Origin: Paludibacterium sp. B53371
Lineage (GTDB): Bacteria; Pseudomonadota; Gammaproteobacteria; Burkholderiales; Chromobacteriaceae
DNA: 64,000 nucleotides
Assembly (NCBI RefSeq): GCF_018802765.1
Contig: NZ_CP069163.1
Span: 434,001 to 498,000 of the forward strand
Reading direction: 5' to 3'
The notes under the pieces were generated by a model. The model had not been told where the DNA came from. It saw only the letters and a program-made list of their open reading frames with translations, and did no database searches. Positions 54,656-64,000 of this stretch are shown here, one piece after another; position 1 is the first letter of the stretch; each line of letters begins with the position of its first letter. The position numbers and the translations under genes were made by a program.

Positions 54656-56700
54656 TGTTGCTCGGCAAACTGACTCTCGATGCCATTCCGTACCACGAAC
54701 CCATCATCATGGGGGCGTTGTCCGGTGCCGGCCTGATCGGCCTGATCATTGCCGCCCTGATTACCAAGTTCGGCAAGTGGGGCTACCTGTGGAAAGAGTG
54801 GCTGACTTCGGTCGACCACAAGAAGATCGGCGTGATGTACATCATCGTGGCGCTGATCATGCTGCTGCGCGGCTTTGCCGATGCGCTGATGATGCGTACC
54901 CAGCTGGCGCTGGCCACCAATGGCCACATGGGGATCTTCCCGCCCGAGCACTATGACCAGATCTTCACCGCCCACGGCGTGATCATGATCATTTTCATGG
55001 CCATGCCCTTCATGACCGGGCTGATGAACATCGTGGTGCCGCTGCAGATCGGTGCGCGCGACGTGGCTTTCCCCTTTCTCAATTCGCTCAGCTTCTGGTT
55101 GCTGACCTCGGCGGTCATCCTGGTCAACCTGTCGCTGGGGGTGGGCAACTTTGCCCGTACCGGCTGGGTCGCCTATCCGCCCTTGTCCGAACTGGGCTTC
55201 AGCCCGGACGTCGGGGTCGACTATTACACCTGGGCGCTGCAAATCTCGGGGATCGGCACGACGCTGACCGCGATCAACTTCCTGGTGACCGTCATCAAGA
55301 TGCGTGCCCCGGGCATGAAGCTGATGCAGATGCCGATCTTTACCTGGACCTGCACCTGGGCCAACGTGCTGATCGTGGCCTCGTTCCCGATCCTGACCGG
55401 TGCGCTGGCCATGCTGTCGCTCGACCGTTACCTCGACTTCCACTTCTTCACCAGTGAAGCCGGTGGCAATGCCATGATGTACCTGAACCTTTTCTGGGCC
55501 TGGGGTCACCCCGAGGTCTACATTCTGGTTCTGCCGGCCTTCGGGATTTTCTCCGAAGTGGTGTCGACTTTCACCGGCAAGCGTCTGTTCGGTCATACCT
55601 CGATGATTATTGCCAGCGGCGTGATCTCGGTGCTGGGTTTCATGGTGTGGCTGCACCACTTCTTCACCATGGGATCCGGTGCCAACGTCAATGCCTTCTT
55701 CGGCATTGCCACCATGGTGATTTCGGTGCCGACCGGCGTGAAGCTGTTCAACTGGCTGTTTACCATTTACCGCGGTCGTCTGCGTTTCGAAACGCCGATC
55801 TTCTGGACGCTGGGTTTCATGGTGACGTTCTCGATCGGTGGGATGACCGGTGTGCTGATGGCGGTCCCGGGCGCGGACTTCATGCTGCACAACAGCCTGT
55901 TCCTGATTGCCCATTTCCATAACACCATCATTGGCGGGGCCGTGTTCGGCTACCTGGCCGGCTTTACCTTCTGGTTCCCCAAGGTGTTCGGCTTCAAGCT
56001 GAATGAAAAGCTGGGCAAGGCGGCCTTCTGGTTCTGGCAGTCCGGTTTCTACTTCGCCTTCATGCCGCTGTATGTGCTGGGCTTCCTCGGCATGACCCGC
56101 CGTCTGAACCATACTGACAATCCTGCCTGGACGCCCTGGCTGTACCTGGCTTGCGTGGGTGCCGCGCTGATCGCCATCGGCATTGGCTGCCAGTTGCTGC
56201 AGATTGCTGTCAGCCTGCGTGACCGCAAGAAGCACGTCGATGTCAGTGGTGACCCGTGGAATGGCCATACCCTCGAATGGTCGACTTCGTCGCCGCCCCC
56301 GTTCTACAACTTTGCCAAGTTGCCGGTGGTGCACGATATCGACGCCTTTACCGACATGAAGGAAAAGGGCGTGGCCTATGCGGTACCGCAAAGCTATGAG
56401 CCGATTCACATGCCCAAGAACACCGCTGTCGGTGTGGCCATCGGCGGGTTTACCACGCTGCTCGGCTTTGCCCTGATCTGGCATATCTGGTGGCTGGCCG
56501 TGCTTGGCCTGGTCGGTATTGTCGGCAGCATGCTCACGCGCGCCTTCGACGATGATCTCGACTACTACGTGCAACCGGCGGAAATCGAAGCCATCGAACG
56601 GGCCCGTTTCGAGCGTATGGGCATCGAGGTGGCTGCCGGCCACCCGGGCGATGCCGCCAAGAAACCGTCCAGCGGCGTCGAGCCGGCGACTCTGGCCTGA
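54655..56700 (+). CDS. cyoB: Cytochrome o ubiquinol oxidase subunit I
   Basis: A 681-residue heme-copper oxidase with about 15 membrane helices. Ligand motifs are seen: [16 protein letters not shown] (low-spin heme His), [17 protein letters not shown] (CuB His and the cross-linked Tyr), LHHFFTMG (CuB His pair) and [11 protein letters not shown] (high-spin and low-spin heme His). It reduces oxygen to water with ubiquinol electrons and pumps protons. The start at 54655 gives the usual N-terminus ([15 protein letters not shown]), with AAGGAG before it; upstream in-frame codons to 54622 are inside cyoA. Confidence 0.97.
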   Translation: MLLGKLTLDAIPYHEPIIMGALSGAGLIGLIIAALITKFGKWGYLWKEWLTSVDHKKIGVMYIIVALIMLLRGFADALMMRTQLALATNGHMGIFPPEHYDQIFTAHGVIMIIFMAMPFMTGLMNIVVPLQIGARDVAFPFLNSLSFWLLTSAVILVNLSLGVGNFARTGWVAYPPLSELGFSPDVGVDYYTWALQISGIGTTLTAINFLVTVIKMRAPGMKLMQMPIFTWTCTWANVLIVASFPILTGALAMLSLDRYLDFHFFTSEAGGNAMMYLNLFWAWGHPEVYILVLPAFGIFSEVVSTFTGKRLFGHTSMIIASGVISVLGFMVWLHHFFTMGSGANVNAFFGIATMVISVPTGVKLFNWLFTIYRGRLRFETPIFWTLGFMVTFSIGGMTGVLMAVPGADFMLHNSLFLIAHFHNTIIGGAVFGYLAGFTFWFPKVFGFKLNEKLGKAAFWFWQSGFYFAFMPLYVLGFLGMTRRLNHTDNPAWTPWLYLACVGAALIAIGIGCQLLQIAVSLRDRKKHVDVSGDPWNGHTLEWSTSSPPPFYNFAKLPVVHDIDAFTDMKEKGVAYAVPQSYEPIHMPKNTAVGVAIGGFTTLLGFALIWHIWWLAVLGLVGIVGSMLTRAFDDDLDYYVQPAEIEAIERARFERMGIEVAAGHPGDAAKKPSSGVEPATLA

Positions 56701-56712
56701 GGGGGATCAAGC

Positions 56713-57321
56713 ATGACGAGTTATGTAAATCAGGCGCATGGTCACGACGACCACGCGCATCATGATGGCGGCGAGCAAAAGGTGCTCGGTTTCTGGTTCT
56801 ACCTGATGACCGACTGCATCCTGTTCGCCACCGCATTTGCGTCTTATGCCGTGCTGTATCGCAATACTGCCGGCGGTGTTTCCGGCAAGGACATTTTCGA
56901 GCTGCCTTATGTGCTGCTGGAAACCGCTGCGCTGCTGTTCTCCAGCATCACCTACGGTTTTGCCATGATTGCCGGCCACAAGGGCAGCAAGCAGGGCGTA
57001 CTGGGCTGGCTGGCCGTCACTTTCCTGTTCGGTGCCATGTTCATCGGCATGGAAGTCAATGAGTTCCATCACCTGATCAGTGAAGGTAACGGCCCGAACG
57101 TCAGCGCCTTCCTGTCCTCGTTCTTCGGCCTGGTCGGCCTGCATGGCCTGCACGTGACCGCTGGTCTGCTGTGGATGAGCGTGATGATGTTCGAAGTGGT
57201 CAAAACCGGTCTGACCAGTCGCGCCATGACGCGCCTGAACTGCCTGAGCCTGTTCTGGCACTTCCTCGACATTGTCTGGATCTGCGTCTTTACCGTGGTG
57301 TATCTGAAAGGAGTCCTGTGA
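56713..57321 (+). CDS. cyoC: Cytochrome o ubiquinol oxidase subunit III
   Basis: A 202-residue integral membrane subunit with five helices; the N-terminus is His/Asp-rich ([12 protein letters not shown]). [17 protein letters not shown] and [13 protein letters not shown] are family-typical. Twelve bases after cyoB; its last base is shared with the cyoD start codon. Confidence 0.95.
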   Translation: MTSYVNQAHGHDDHAHHDGGEQKVLGFWFYLMTDCILFATAFASYAVLYRNTAGGVSGKDIFELPYVLLETAALLFSSITYGFAMIAGHKGSKQGVLGWLAVTFLFGAMFIGMEVNEFHHLISEGNGPNVSAFLSSFFGLVGLHGLHVTAGLLWMSVMMFEVVKTGLTSRAMTRLNCLSLFWHFLDIVWICVFTVVYLKGVL

Positions 57322-57650
57322 TGAGTCAAGCGCATGCACATGCCGCCGACCATGGCAGCGTCAAGAGCTATCTGACCGGCTTTGTCCTGTCGGTGATTCT
57401 GACGGCGATCCCGTTCTGGATCGTGATGAGCGGGGCGTTCACCCGTCAGGCCGCCACCATGGCGATCTTCGCTTTTGCCGTGGTGCAGATCCTGGTGCAT
57501 CTGAAGTATTTCCTGCACCTGCATTTCCGCACCCCGGAAGGCAAGCTCAACACCTTCTCGTTCATCTTTACCGCCATGATCATCGTCATGCTGGTCGGCC
57601 TGTCGGTGTGGATCATCACCAGCGCCGACGTGCTGATGATGCGTGGTTGA
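57321..57650 (+). CDS. cyoD: Cytochrome o ubiquinol oxidase subunit IV
   Basis: A 109-residue subunit with three membrane helices, [20 protein letters not shown] in the first and [12 protein letters not shown] between the second and third, as in CyoD. The start at 57321 has AAAGGAG upstream and overlaps the cyoC stop by one base. Involved in assembly of the CuB site in E. coli. Confidence 0.95.
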   Translation: MSQAHAHAADHGSVKSYLTGFVLSVILTAIPFWIVMSGAFTRQAATMAIFAFAVVQILVHLKYFLHLHFRTPEGKLNTFSFIFTAMIIVMLVGLSVWIITSADVLMMRG

Positions 57651-57658
57651 GCGAGGCT

Positions 57659-58555
57659 GTGTTGAAGCTCAAACGATACTGGCAGGTGGTGAAGCCGGGC
57701 ATTATCTTCGGCAACCTGATCTCGGCCGCCGGCGGTTTTCTGCTGGCGGCGCAGGGACGGGTTGACGGGGCGCTGCTGCTGGCGACCCTCATGGGGCTGT
57801 CGCTGGTGGTGGCCTCCGGCTGCGCCTTCAATAACTGCATCGACAGTGATATCGACAGCAAGATGGCCCGTACCTGCCAGCGTGTGCTGGTGACCGGTGC
57901 CATGAGCCGCAGGGCGGCACTGGCGCATGGTCTGGTCCTCGGGCTGTCCGGCTTTGCCTTGCTGTGGTTTGGCGCCAACCCGCTGGCCTTTGCCTGTGCC
58001 CTGTTCGGCTTCGTCATCTATGTCGGGGTCTACAGCCTGTACATGAAGCGCCACTCGGTATATGGCACGCTGGTCGGCAGCTTGTCCGGTGCCGTGCCGC
58101 CGGTGGCGGGCTACTGTGCCGTCACCGGCCGTTTCGACAGTGGCGCCCTGATCTTGCTGGCGATGTTCAGCCTGTGGCAGATGCCGCACTCCTACGCGAT
58201 TGCCATCTTCCGCTTTCAGGATTATCAGGCGGCGCGCATCCCGGTGCTGCCGGTGGTCAAGGGGGTGGATCATGCCAAGCAACAGATCGTGCTCTATATC
58301 ATGGCCTTCGCCGTGGCGACCATCATGCTGGCCGTCGGTGGTTATGCCGGCTATGGCTACCTGGCGGTGGCCTGTGCCACCAGTCTGTGGTGGCTGAAGA
58401 TGGCACTGGGTGGTTATCGCCAGCAAGTGGACGAGCGCCTCTGGGCCCGCAAGGTGTTTTTCTTCTCGATCATCACCATCACGGCGCTGTCCTTCATGAT
58501 GGCGGTTGATTTCCAGAGCCCGGTGCTGGCGTCCCATTCGCTGCTGCTGAGCTGA
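57659..58555 (+). CDS. cyoE: Protoheme IX farnesyltransferase (heme O synthase)
   Basis: A 298-residue UbiA-family prenyltransferase with about nine membrane helices. The Asp-rich substrate motif [15 protein letters not shown] is near residues 60-75 and a second one ([14 protein letters not shown]) later. It makes heme O for the CyoB oxidase. No ATG is available at the expected place: translation probably begins at GTG 57659 (or TTG 57662), with GCGAGG just before. Last gene of the operon; a terminator follows. Confidence 0.93.
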   Translation: MLKLKRYWQVVKPGIIFGNLISAAGGFLLAAQGRVDGALLLATLMGLSLVVASGCAFNNCIDSDIDSKMARTCQRVLVTGAMSRRAALAHGLVLGLSGFALLWFGANPLAFACALFGFVIYVGVYSLYMKRHSVYGTLVGSLSGAVPPVAGYCAVTGRFDSGALILLAMFSLWQMPHSYAIAIFRFQDYQAARIPVLPVVKGVDHAKQQIVLYIMAFAVATIMLAVGGYAGYGYLAVACATSLWWLKMALGGYRQQVDERLWARKVFFFSIITITALSFMMAVDFQSPVLASHSLLLS

Positions 58556-58575
58556 GCCGGAACGTTTCACTTCTG

Positions 58576-58603
58576 AACCCCTGTGCGGACACAGGGGTTT
58601 TTT
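58576..58603 (+). terminator. Terminator of the cyo operon
   Basis: AACCCCTGTG (58576-58585) pairs with CACAGGGGTT (58590-58599), 4-base loop, followed by a T-run to 58603. Confidence 0.93.
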
Positions 58604-58679
58604 GTTTTGTGCTGTCGACAGATTCTGCGACTCAGGCCGACTAAAGTTCATTGATCAGTCGCATGGATGGGGTGCTGTC

Positions 58680-59303
58680 ATGAAATGTCTGTTGTTGTGG
58701 CTGTCCTTGCTGGCGCTGCCCGTTCTGGCTGCGCCGGCCGATATACCGGGCTGGCAGGCCTATCAGCACCATGATTACCTTGCGGCACGACAGGCTTTTG
58801 CGGCAGGTGCCGCCGCCGGTAACCGCGTGGCGATGTTCGATCTGGCCATGATGAACTGGCGCGGCGAGGGGGGGGCGGTGGATCGTACGGCCGGTCTGCA
58901 TGGTTTGCAGCAGGCCGCCTCTGCCGGTCTGGCGCAGGCGCAGTATGCGCTGGGCCTTCTGTATGAAAAGGGCGAGGGGGTCGGGCGCTCGCTGAACGAG
59001 GCCACGCGTTACTTTGCCCTGGCGGCGCGGCAGGGGTGGCTGCCGGCGCAAATCGACCTGGCGACCCAGTATTTCCTGGGGCGCGGCGCCCCGAAGGATG
59101 CGCGTCTGGCCGCCTATTGGTATGAACAGGCGGCTCGGCAAGGGGATGTCGGTGCCCAGTACCTGATCGCCAGCCTGTATGAGCATGGAGATGGCGTGAT
59201 GCAGGATCGCCAGCGTGCGATGGCATGGTATGCCCGGGCGGCGGCACAGGGCGATGTGGCGGCCAGACTCAAGGCTCAGGCCTTGTCCGGTGGGCCGCAC
59301 TGA
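58680..59303 (+). CDS. Sel1-repeat secreted protein
   Basis: A 207-residue protein with a signal peptide (CLLLWLSLLALPVLAAPA) and four to five Sel1-like repeats of about 36 residues (GLAQAQYALGLLYEKGEGV; LAAYWYEQAARQGDVGAQYLI; AMAWYARAAAQGDVAA). Sel1 proteins act as periplasmic protein-protein scaffolds. The start at 58680 was chosen for the signal peptide; the frame is open from 58602. Stands alone between terminators/promoters. Partner unknown. Confidence 0.88.
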   Translation: MKCLLLWLSLLALPVLAAPADIPGWQAYQHHDYLAARQAFAAGAAAGNRVAMFDLAMMNWRGEGGAVDRTAGLHGLQQAASAGLAQAQYALGLLYEKGEGVGRSLNEATRYFALAARQGWLPAQIDLATQYFLGRGAPKDARLAAYWYEQAARQGDVGAQYLIASLYEHGDGVMQDRQRAMAWYARAAAQGDVAARLKAQALSGGPH

Positions 59304-59319
59304 TTCATCTGGATCTTGC

Positions 59320-59349
59320 TTGACCCTGAGTCCGGGGGCGGTGGATAAT
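59320..59349 (+). promoter_or_regulatory. Putative dusA promoter
   Basis: TTGACC (59320-59325), 18-base spacer, GATAAT (59344-59349), 93 bases before the dusA start. Confidence 0.6.
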
Positions 59350-59442
59350 TACGCGTTTGATTACAAATGCTTAGTTTTTTGCTGCCGTGCCGCATTGCTC
59401 TCCGGCACAGGTGGCAGGCAACTGGCGCCAGAGCCCTCCTGA

Positions 59443-60465
59443 ATGAATCCAAGTCCTGCTCGTCCCGTCCTGCCCCCGCGCCGCCTCTCCGTCGCCCCGA
59501 TGCTTGACTGGACGGATCGCCATTATCGTTATTTCGCCCGTCTGATTACCCGCAACACCTGGCTGTATACCGAGATGGTCACCACCGGGGCTTTGCTGCA
59601 TGGCGATGTGGCCCGCCACCTGCGCTTCGATGAGGCCGAGCACCCGCTGGCGCTGCAGATGGGCGGCAGTGAACCGGCCGAACTGGCGCAATGCGCCCGG
59701 CTGGCGGAGCAGTGGGGCTATGATGAGGTCAATCTGAATGTTGGTTGTCCGTCCGAGCGGGTGCAGAAGGGGGCCTTTGGTGCCTGCCTGATGGCCGAGC
59801 CGCAGTTGGTGGCGGACTGTGTCAAGGCGATGCGCGATGCCTGTGGTATCGACGTGACGGTGAAGCACCGTATCGGCATCGATCACGTCGAAGACTACGG
59901 TTTTGTACGAGATTTCGTCGATATCGTGTCGGCGGCCGGTTGCCGCACGTTTATCGTCCATGCGCGCAATGCGATCCTCAAGGGGCTTTCTCCCAAGGAA
60001 AACCGCGAGATCCCGCCCCTCAAATACCACTATGTCCATCAGCTCAAGCAGGAGCGTCCGGAGCTGGAAATCCTGATCAATGGCGGCATTCAGACTCTGG
60101 ACGAGATTGACCGGCAATTGCTGCACGTCGATGGCGTGATGGTCGGGCGTGAGGCGTACCACAACCCCTATCTGATGTCGGCCTGGGATGCCCGCTACTA
60201 TGGCTGCGACGCGGCAGCGCCGACCCGGGCCGAGGTTGTGGCAGCACTGGTGCCCTATGCCGAGCGGATGCTGGCCGAGGGCCACAAGCTGCGTAATCTT
60301 GCCCGCCATATTCTTGGTTTGTTCCAGGGTATGCCGGGTGCCCGTCGCTGGCGGCGCATGTTGTCGGATGCCGCTTGTCTGGAGGGGGCGGATGCTTCCC
60401 TGCTGCTGCGTGCTCTGGAGGAAATCAGTGTTTCCCGTACCCTGTCCGAGGCTCATGAAGCATAA
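59443..60465 (+). CDS. dusA: tRNA-dihydrouridine(20/20a) synthase DusA
   Basis: A 340-residue flavoenzyme that reduces uridine 20/20a in tRNA. SVAPMLDWTDRHYRYFARL and YTEMVTTGALLHGD are characteristic of DusA; the catalytic cysteine lies in GCPSERVQKGAFGACLM, and VKHRIGIDHVEDYGFVRDFV and ILINGGIQTLDEI complete the FMN barrel. It overlaps the next gene by 11 bases. Confidence 0.96.
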   Translation: MNPSPARPVLPPRRLSVAPMLDWTDRHYRYFARLITRNTWLYTEMVTTGALLHGDVARHLRFDEAEHPLALQMGGSEPAELAQCARLAEQWGYDEVNLNVGCPSERVQKGAFGACLMAEPQLVADCVKAMRDACGIDVTVKHRIGIDHVEDYGFVRDFVDIVSAAGCRTFIVHARNAILKGLSPKENREIPPLKYHYVHQLKQERPELEILINGGIQTLDEIDRQLLHVDGVMVGREAYHNPYLMSAWDARYYGCDAAAPTRAEVVAALVPYAERMLAEGHKLRNLARHILGLFQGMPGARRWRRMLSDAACLEGADASLLLRALEEISVSRTLSEAHEA

Positions 60466-61567
60466 AGGCATGAAAGCGCTGGCGGTCTTGTTGTGTCTGA
60501 TCTGTTCTCTGGCGCAGGCGCAACCGGTATTGCATGTCCTCAGCCGGCATGATTTCCTGCCGGAACGCACCATTGCCCGTTTCGTCCAGCATTGCCAGTG
60601 TCTGGTTGAGCAGGACTTCTATCATGACAGTGAGGAGCTGGTGTCCCGGTTGTCTGCCGGCGATGCCGACACCGATGTGGTGTTTCCCTCCAGCTTCTCG
60701 GTGCCGGCCCTGTTGCGCCTCAAGCTGCTGCAGCCGCTGGACAAGAGTCGTTTGCCCAATGTCGCCGACCTGAACCCGGTGTTGAGCAATCCTTCCTTTG
60801 ATCCGGGCAGCCAGTTTACCTTGCCGGCATCCATGTCCCTGGCAGCGGTTGGCTACAATATCGACAAACTGCGCGAGTTGAATATTGATCCCTACAGCTG
60901 GTCGGTGATTTTTGACCCGCGAGTGCTGGCGCGCCTCAAGGGCCATGTCAGTGTGGTGGATAACCCGCGCAGCGTGTTTGCCGCTGCGCTGCTGTATCTG
61001 GGGCTCGATCCCAACAGTACCCGGGATGAAGATTATGCGCGCGCGCGCGAGGTGATTGCCGCAGCCCGTCCCTACTGGTCCGGCTTCGGTGGCAATTACT
61101 ACTGGAAAGATCTGGTCTCGGGGGATGCCTGGGTTCAGCTGGGTTTTTCCGCCGAATTCTTCCAGGCAAGGGAAGAGGCGCGCAGTCAGCACAAGCCTTA
61201 TACCATCGGTTATGTGCTGCAGAAGGAAGGGAATCAGCTGGCCATGGACAATATGGCCATTCCCGCGGCGGCCCCCCATCCTGCGCTGGCGGCGCGTTTC
61301 ATCAACTTTCTGCTGGCCGGCAGGAATGCCGCCGATCTGAGCAATCTGAATGGTGCGACCACGGCGGTATTAAGCGCTGCGCCTTATTTTCGCGATGACA
61401 TCAAATATCATCCGGTAATCAATCCCGATCCGTCTGCGTTTCGCAAATGGGTGGTGCTGCGCGAGATGCCGGCCAAACGCATGCGACAGCTAAGGCACTG
61501 GTGGAGTGAGCTGCGCACCGACCGCAATGTCAGCTCAACCCCCAAAACCGCCCACCGAAGGGAGTAG
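60455..61567 (+). CDS. Periplasmic extracellular solute-binding protein (orphan)
   Basis: A 370-residue protein with a signal peptide (KALAVLLCLICSLAQAQ) and an extracellular solute-binding fold related to polyamine (PotD/PotF) binding proteins: EELVSRLSAGDADTDVVFPS, LAAVGYNIDKLREL and WKDLVSGDAWVQLGFSAEF. No permease or ATPase gene is adjacent, so it may work with a transporter elsewhere or act as a sensor/binding protein. It overlaps dusA by 11 bases and ends 2 bases before rdgB. The start at 60455 has GAGG nearby; 60470 is an alternative. Confidence 0.78.
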   Translation: MKHKGMKALAVLLCLICSLAQAQPVLHVLSRHDFLPERTIARFVQHCQCLVEQDFYHDSEELVSRLSAGDADTDVVFPSSFSVPALLRLKLLQPLDKSRLPNVADLNPVLSNPSFDPGSQFTLPASMSLAAVGYNIDKLRELNIDPYSWSVIFDPRVLARLKGHVSVVDNPRSVFAAALLYLGLDPNSTRDEDYARAREVIAAARPYWSGFGGNYYWKDLVSGDAWVQLGFSAEFFQAREEARSQHKPYTIGYVLQKEGNQLAMDNMAIPAAAPHPALAARFINFLLAGRNAADLSNLNGATTAVLSAAPYFRDDIKYHPVINPDPSAFRKWVVLREMPAKRMRQLRHWWSELRTDRNVSSTPKTAHRRE

Positions 61568-61569
61568 TC

Positions 61570-62163
61570 ATGTTTGAGAAACTGGTTCTGGCCAGCAACA
61601 ACGCCGGCAAGTTGCGTGAGTTTTCCGCCCTGCTGGCACCGCTTGGTGTTGAGGTCATTGCACAGAAAACGCTGGGTGTGCCGGAGTGTCCGGAGCCGTA
61701 TGGCACGTTCCTGGAAAATGCCCTGGCCAAGGCCAGGCACGCCAGCAGGCTGACCGGCCTGCCGGCACTGGCCGATGACTCCGGGCTGTGTGTTCGCGCC
61801 CTGTCCGGGCGGCCTGGCGTGCTGTCGGCGCGGTTTGCCGGCGAGCCCAAGTCGGATGAGCGCAATAACCAGCTGCTGGTCGAGCAGCTCCGGGGCGTGG
61901 CCGACCGCCATGCCTGGTATGTCTGTGTGCTGGTGATGGTGCGTCATGCCGATGATCCGCACCCCCTGGTGACCGACGGCATCTGGCAGGGGGAGATACA
62001 GGATCTGCCGGGCGGGGAAGGGGGCTTCGGCTACGACCCTTATTTCCGCCTGCCGCCCTTCGACTGTACGGTCGCCGAGTTGCCGGCCGAGCAAAAGAAC
62101 CGTCTGAGCCATCGCGGCCAGGCGATGCAGCAGATGCTGGCCAAGATACAGGCCATGGCATGA
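61570..62163 (+). CDS. rdgB: XTP/dITP diphosphatase (non-canonical purine NTP pyrophosphatase)
   Basis: A 197-residue Ham1-family enzyme that removes dITP, dXTP and related nucleotides from the pool. LASNNAGKLREFSALL is the phosphate-binding start, ENALAKARHASRLTGLPALADDSGL the metal/base region, and GGFGYDPYFRLPP and LSHRGQAMQQ the later motifs. Its stop overlaps the hemW start (ATGA at 62160-62163). Usually directly after rph; here the two are separated. Confidence 0.97.
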   Translation: MFEKLVLASNNAGKLREFSALLAPLGVEVIAQKTLGVPECPEPYGTFLENALAKARHASRLTGLPALADDSGLCVRALSGRPGVLSARFAGEPKSDERNNQLLVEQLRGVADRHAWYVCVLVMVRHADDPHPLVTDGIWQGEIQDLPGGEGGFGYDPYFRLPPFDCTVAELPAEQKNRLSHRGQAMQQMLAKIQAMA

Positions 62164-63341
62164 GTCAGACCGTGTATGTCCAGCATGGTGGGCTGACCCA
62201 GTTGCCACCCTTGTCCTTGTACGTTCATTTTCCCTGGTGCGTGCGCAAGTGCCCGTATTGTGATTTCAATTCTCATGAGGCGCGTGGCGGTCTGGATGAT
62301 CTGGCCTATGTGCAGGCCTTGCTGCTTGATCTGGAGCACTCACTGCCGGCCGTCTGGGGGCGGGCTGTTCATACCATCTTCATTGGTGGCGGTACGCCGA
62401 GCCTGATGTCCCCCGCTGCCATGGAGATGTTGCTGGACGGGATCCGTGCCCGGGTCAGGCTGTTGCCGGATGCCGAAATCACCATGGAGGCGAATCCGGG
62501 CACCTTCGAAGCGGAGAAGTTCAAGGCGTTCCGGGCGTCGGGGGTCAATCGCCTGTCCATCGGCATTCAGAGTTTTGATGATCGCCAGTTGACGCGCCTG
62601 GGGCGCATTCATGACAGCCGGCAGGCGCATGCCGCACTGGATCTGGCGCTGACGCACTTCGACAACGTCAATCTGGATCTGATGTACGCCTTGCCCGAGC
62701 AGACCCTGCCGGAGGCGCTGGATGATCTGTCTCAGGGGCTGGCCCATGGCGTGACACATCTGTCGGCCTATCATCTGACGATTGAGCCCAATACCCTGTT
62801 TTACCGTTATCAGCCAGCCGGCCTGCCGGACGAGGATCTGGCGGCGGACATGCAGGAGGCGCTGGAGGCGCGTCTGGCCGAGTCCGGCTTCGTCCACTAT
62901 GAGACCTCGGCGTTTGCCCGACCGGGCAGGCAGTGCCGGCATAACCTCAATTACTGGCAGTTTGGCGATTATCTGGGGATTGGGGCTGGCGCGCATGGCA
63001 AGATCAGCTCGGCCGAGGGCATTGTGCGCGAGATGCGTTACAAGCAGCCGGCGGCCTATCTGCAGGCGGTACGCGATGGCGACGCGGCACAAAGCCGGCA
63101 GCGGGTCGCCCGCAAGGCGCTGCCGTTTGAATTCATGATGAACCTGCTGCGTCTGACCGATGGCTTCGAGCTGTCGCTGTTTGCCGAGCGCACTGGCCTG
63201 TCGCTGGCGAGTATTCAGCGCCAGCTGGCCCTGGCCGAATCACAGGGCCTGATCGAGCGAGATTTGCAGCGCTTGCGGCCTACCCTGATGGGACAACGCT
63301 TTCTCAATGATCTGCTGGGGATGTTTCTCGAGGAAGACTGA
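62160..63341 (+). CDS. hemW: Radical SAM heme chaperone HemW (coproporphyrinogen III oxidase-like)
   Basis: A 393-residue radical SAM protein with YVHFPWCVRKCPYCDFNSH (Cys x3 x2 plus an extra HFPWC), the GGGTPSLMS and ITMEANPGTFE SAM-binding strands, and SIGIQSFDDRQLTRLGR. HemW inserts heme into respiratory enzymes rather than oxidising coproporphyrinogen, which fits the cyo operon nearby although the genes are not co-transcribed. Overlaps rdgB by 4 bases. Confidence 0.95.
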   Translation: MSQTVYVQHGGLTQLPPLSLYVHFPWCVRKCPYCDFNSHEARGGLDDLAYVQALLLDLEHSLPAVWGRAVHTIFIGGGTPSLMSPAAMEMLLDGIRARVRLLPDAEITMEANPGTFEAEKFKAFRASGVNRLSIGIQSFDDRQLTRLGRIHDSRQAHAALDLALTHFDNVNLDLMYALPEQTLPEALDDLSQGLAHGVTHLSAYHLTIEPNTLFYRYQPAGLPDEDLAADMQEALEARLAESGFVHYETSAFARPGRQCRHNLNYWQFGDYLGIGAGAHGKISSAEGIVREMRYKQPAAYLQAVRDGDAAQSRQRVARKALPFEFMMNLLRLTDGFELSLFAERTGLSLASIQRQLALAESQGLIERDLQRLRPTLMGQRFLNDLLGMFLEED

Positions 63342-63468
63342 TGGATGTGGGCGCCATCCATGGCGGTAAGGGCCATTGCTACCGTCAGGCTTGACGTTTG
63401 ACGGGTCAATTGGCATTCTAGAGTCCGGGCTCCAAACTTACGTTTAAATATTACAACGGGGAAAACTC

Positions 63469-63906
63469 ATGATGATTCGCTGCAAGGCCGTGCTGTTCTC
63501 GGCGGTATTGGGTCTGCTGTCTTCTTTTGCCTTTGCCGATCAGACGCCGGTCGGTGTATGGAAAAATATCGATGATGAAACGCATCAGGCCAAGGCGCTG
63601 ATCGAAATCAGCCAGACCGCCAATGGCGAGCTGACCGGCAAGATCGTCAAGCTGTTGCAACACCCGGATGCGGTTTGCGATAACTGTGAAGGGGCGCTCA
63701 AGGGAAAGCCTGTGATGGGCATGACCATGCTGTGGGGGCTGAAGCAGGACGGTAATAGCTGGAGTGGCGGTCGCATTCTGGATCCGAAGTCCGGCAAAGT
63801 CTATAGCGCCAAGATGACGGTGATCGACGGTGGCAAGAAGCTGGAAGTGCGCGGCTTCCTGGGGATTTCCCTGCTGGGTCGTTCGCAGGTGTGGGAACGC
63901 CAGTAA
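63469..63906 (+). CDS. DUF2147-family secreted protein
   Basis: A 145-residue protein with a signal peptide (AVLFSAVLGLLSSFAFA) and the DUF2147 beta-rich domain: TPVGVWKNIDDETHQAKALIEI, a CDNC motif, LWGLKQDGNSWSGGRILDPKSG and FLGISLLGRSQVWER. The two cysteines are typical of the family. The start is ATG ATG. Function is not established for the family to my knowledge. Confidence 0.88.
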   Translation: MMIRCKAVLFSAVLGLLSSFAFADQTPVGVWKNIDDETHQAKALIEISQTANGELTGKIVKLLQHPDAVCDNCEGALKGKPVMGMTMLWGLKQDGNSWSGGRILDPKSGKVYSAKMTVIDGGKKLEVRGFLGISLLGRSQVWERQ

Positions 63907-63923
63907 TCAACTGATTCCTGATC

Positions 63924-63965
63924 AAACGGGCCGGCAGCCTTGGGGGGCGCCGGCCCGTTTGTCTT
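63924..63965 (+). terminator. Terminator after the DUF2147 gene
   Basis: AAACGGGCCGGC (63924-63935) and GCCGGCCCGTTT (63949-63960), a 12-bp perfect stem, followed by GTCTTG. The last 35 bases of the window contain nothing recognisable. Confidence 0.85.
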
Positions 63966-64000
63966 GGCCGCAGGGAAAGCGCTGCGGGGGGAAATCGAGT

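Noticed and set aside
54544-56643. A 699-codon antisense open frame across cyoB
   Set aside because: Shadow of a membrane-protein gene (gives His/Gln/Asp-rich text), no start signal.

Overview
The window is one contiguous, GC-rich (roughly 60 percent by eye), densely coded stretch of a Gram-negative, flagellated, aerobically respiring bacterium. The smc/zipA/ligA and yicC-rph/rdgB/hemW gene sets, the short (about 281 residue) flagellins, the UDP-glucose/purine salvage genes and the cyoABCDE oxidase all fit a betaproteobacterium, most likely of the Neisseriales (Chromobacterium/Aquitalea/Paludibacterium-like). The genus is inference from gene content. No rRNA, tRNA, CRISPR array, prophage or complete insertion sequence was seen.

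Layout. 1-10.7 kb: 3' part of smc, a NarK-type nitrate/nitrite transporter, an orphan TonB, a MarR-controlled operon read leftwards (marR, cytochrome b561, two yceI genes), then zipA and ligA. 10.7-16.2 kb: two paralogous TPR-glycosyltransferases, galU, hpt and a methylthioinosine phosphorylase. 16.2-28.5 kb: a tightly overlapping operon (sugar epimerase, GmhA-like SIS isomerase, a domain-swapped HldE-like nucleotidyltransferase-kinase, a radical SAM enzyme, a 1501-residue glycosyltransferase with five modules, a HAD phosphatase, an APH-type kinase and a two-subunit transketolase) ending at a strong terminator. 28.5-34 kb: a partly AT-rich sugar reductase, a Nudix hydrolase, a second radical SAM enzyme, and, on the opposite strand, a B12-binding radical SAM enzyme with a CgeB-like glycosyltransferase. 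34.3-42.3 kb: three tandem flagellins, then flaG-fliD-fliS-fliT, a DUF2802 protein, a FliK-like and an FlhB-tail-like protein, with sigma-28 promoters. 42.3-49.9 kb: a beta-hydroxyacid dehydrogenase overlapping another glycosyltransferase, a B3/B4-domain protein, pagP, a chemoreceptor, a perfect 26-bp inverted repeat, yicC and rph. 49.9-64 kb: a trypsin-like protease, a small secreted protein, rstB/rstA, a regulatory region of about 650 bases, cyoABCDE, a Sel1-repeat protein, dusA, an orphan solute-binding protein, rdgB, hemW and a DUF2147 protein.

How the parts may work together. The 16.2-34 kb genes look like a pathway that makes, activates, remodels and polymerises an unusual sugar, and they lie directly beside the flagellin genes. 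Flagellin (or another surface glycan) glycosylation is the most economical reading and is the best candidate for a previously undescribed system here: isomerase, kinase/nucleotidyltransferase, transketolase pair, phosphatase, second kinase, three radical SAM enzymes and many glycosyltransferase modules. This is inference from families and neighbourhood; the sequence alone gives neither the sugar nor the acceptor.
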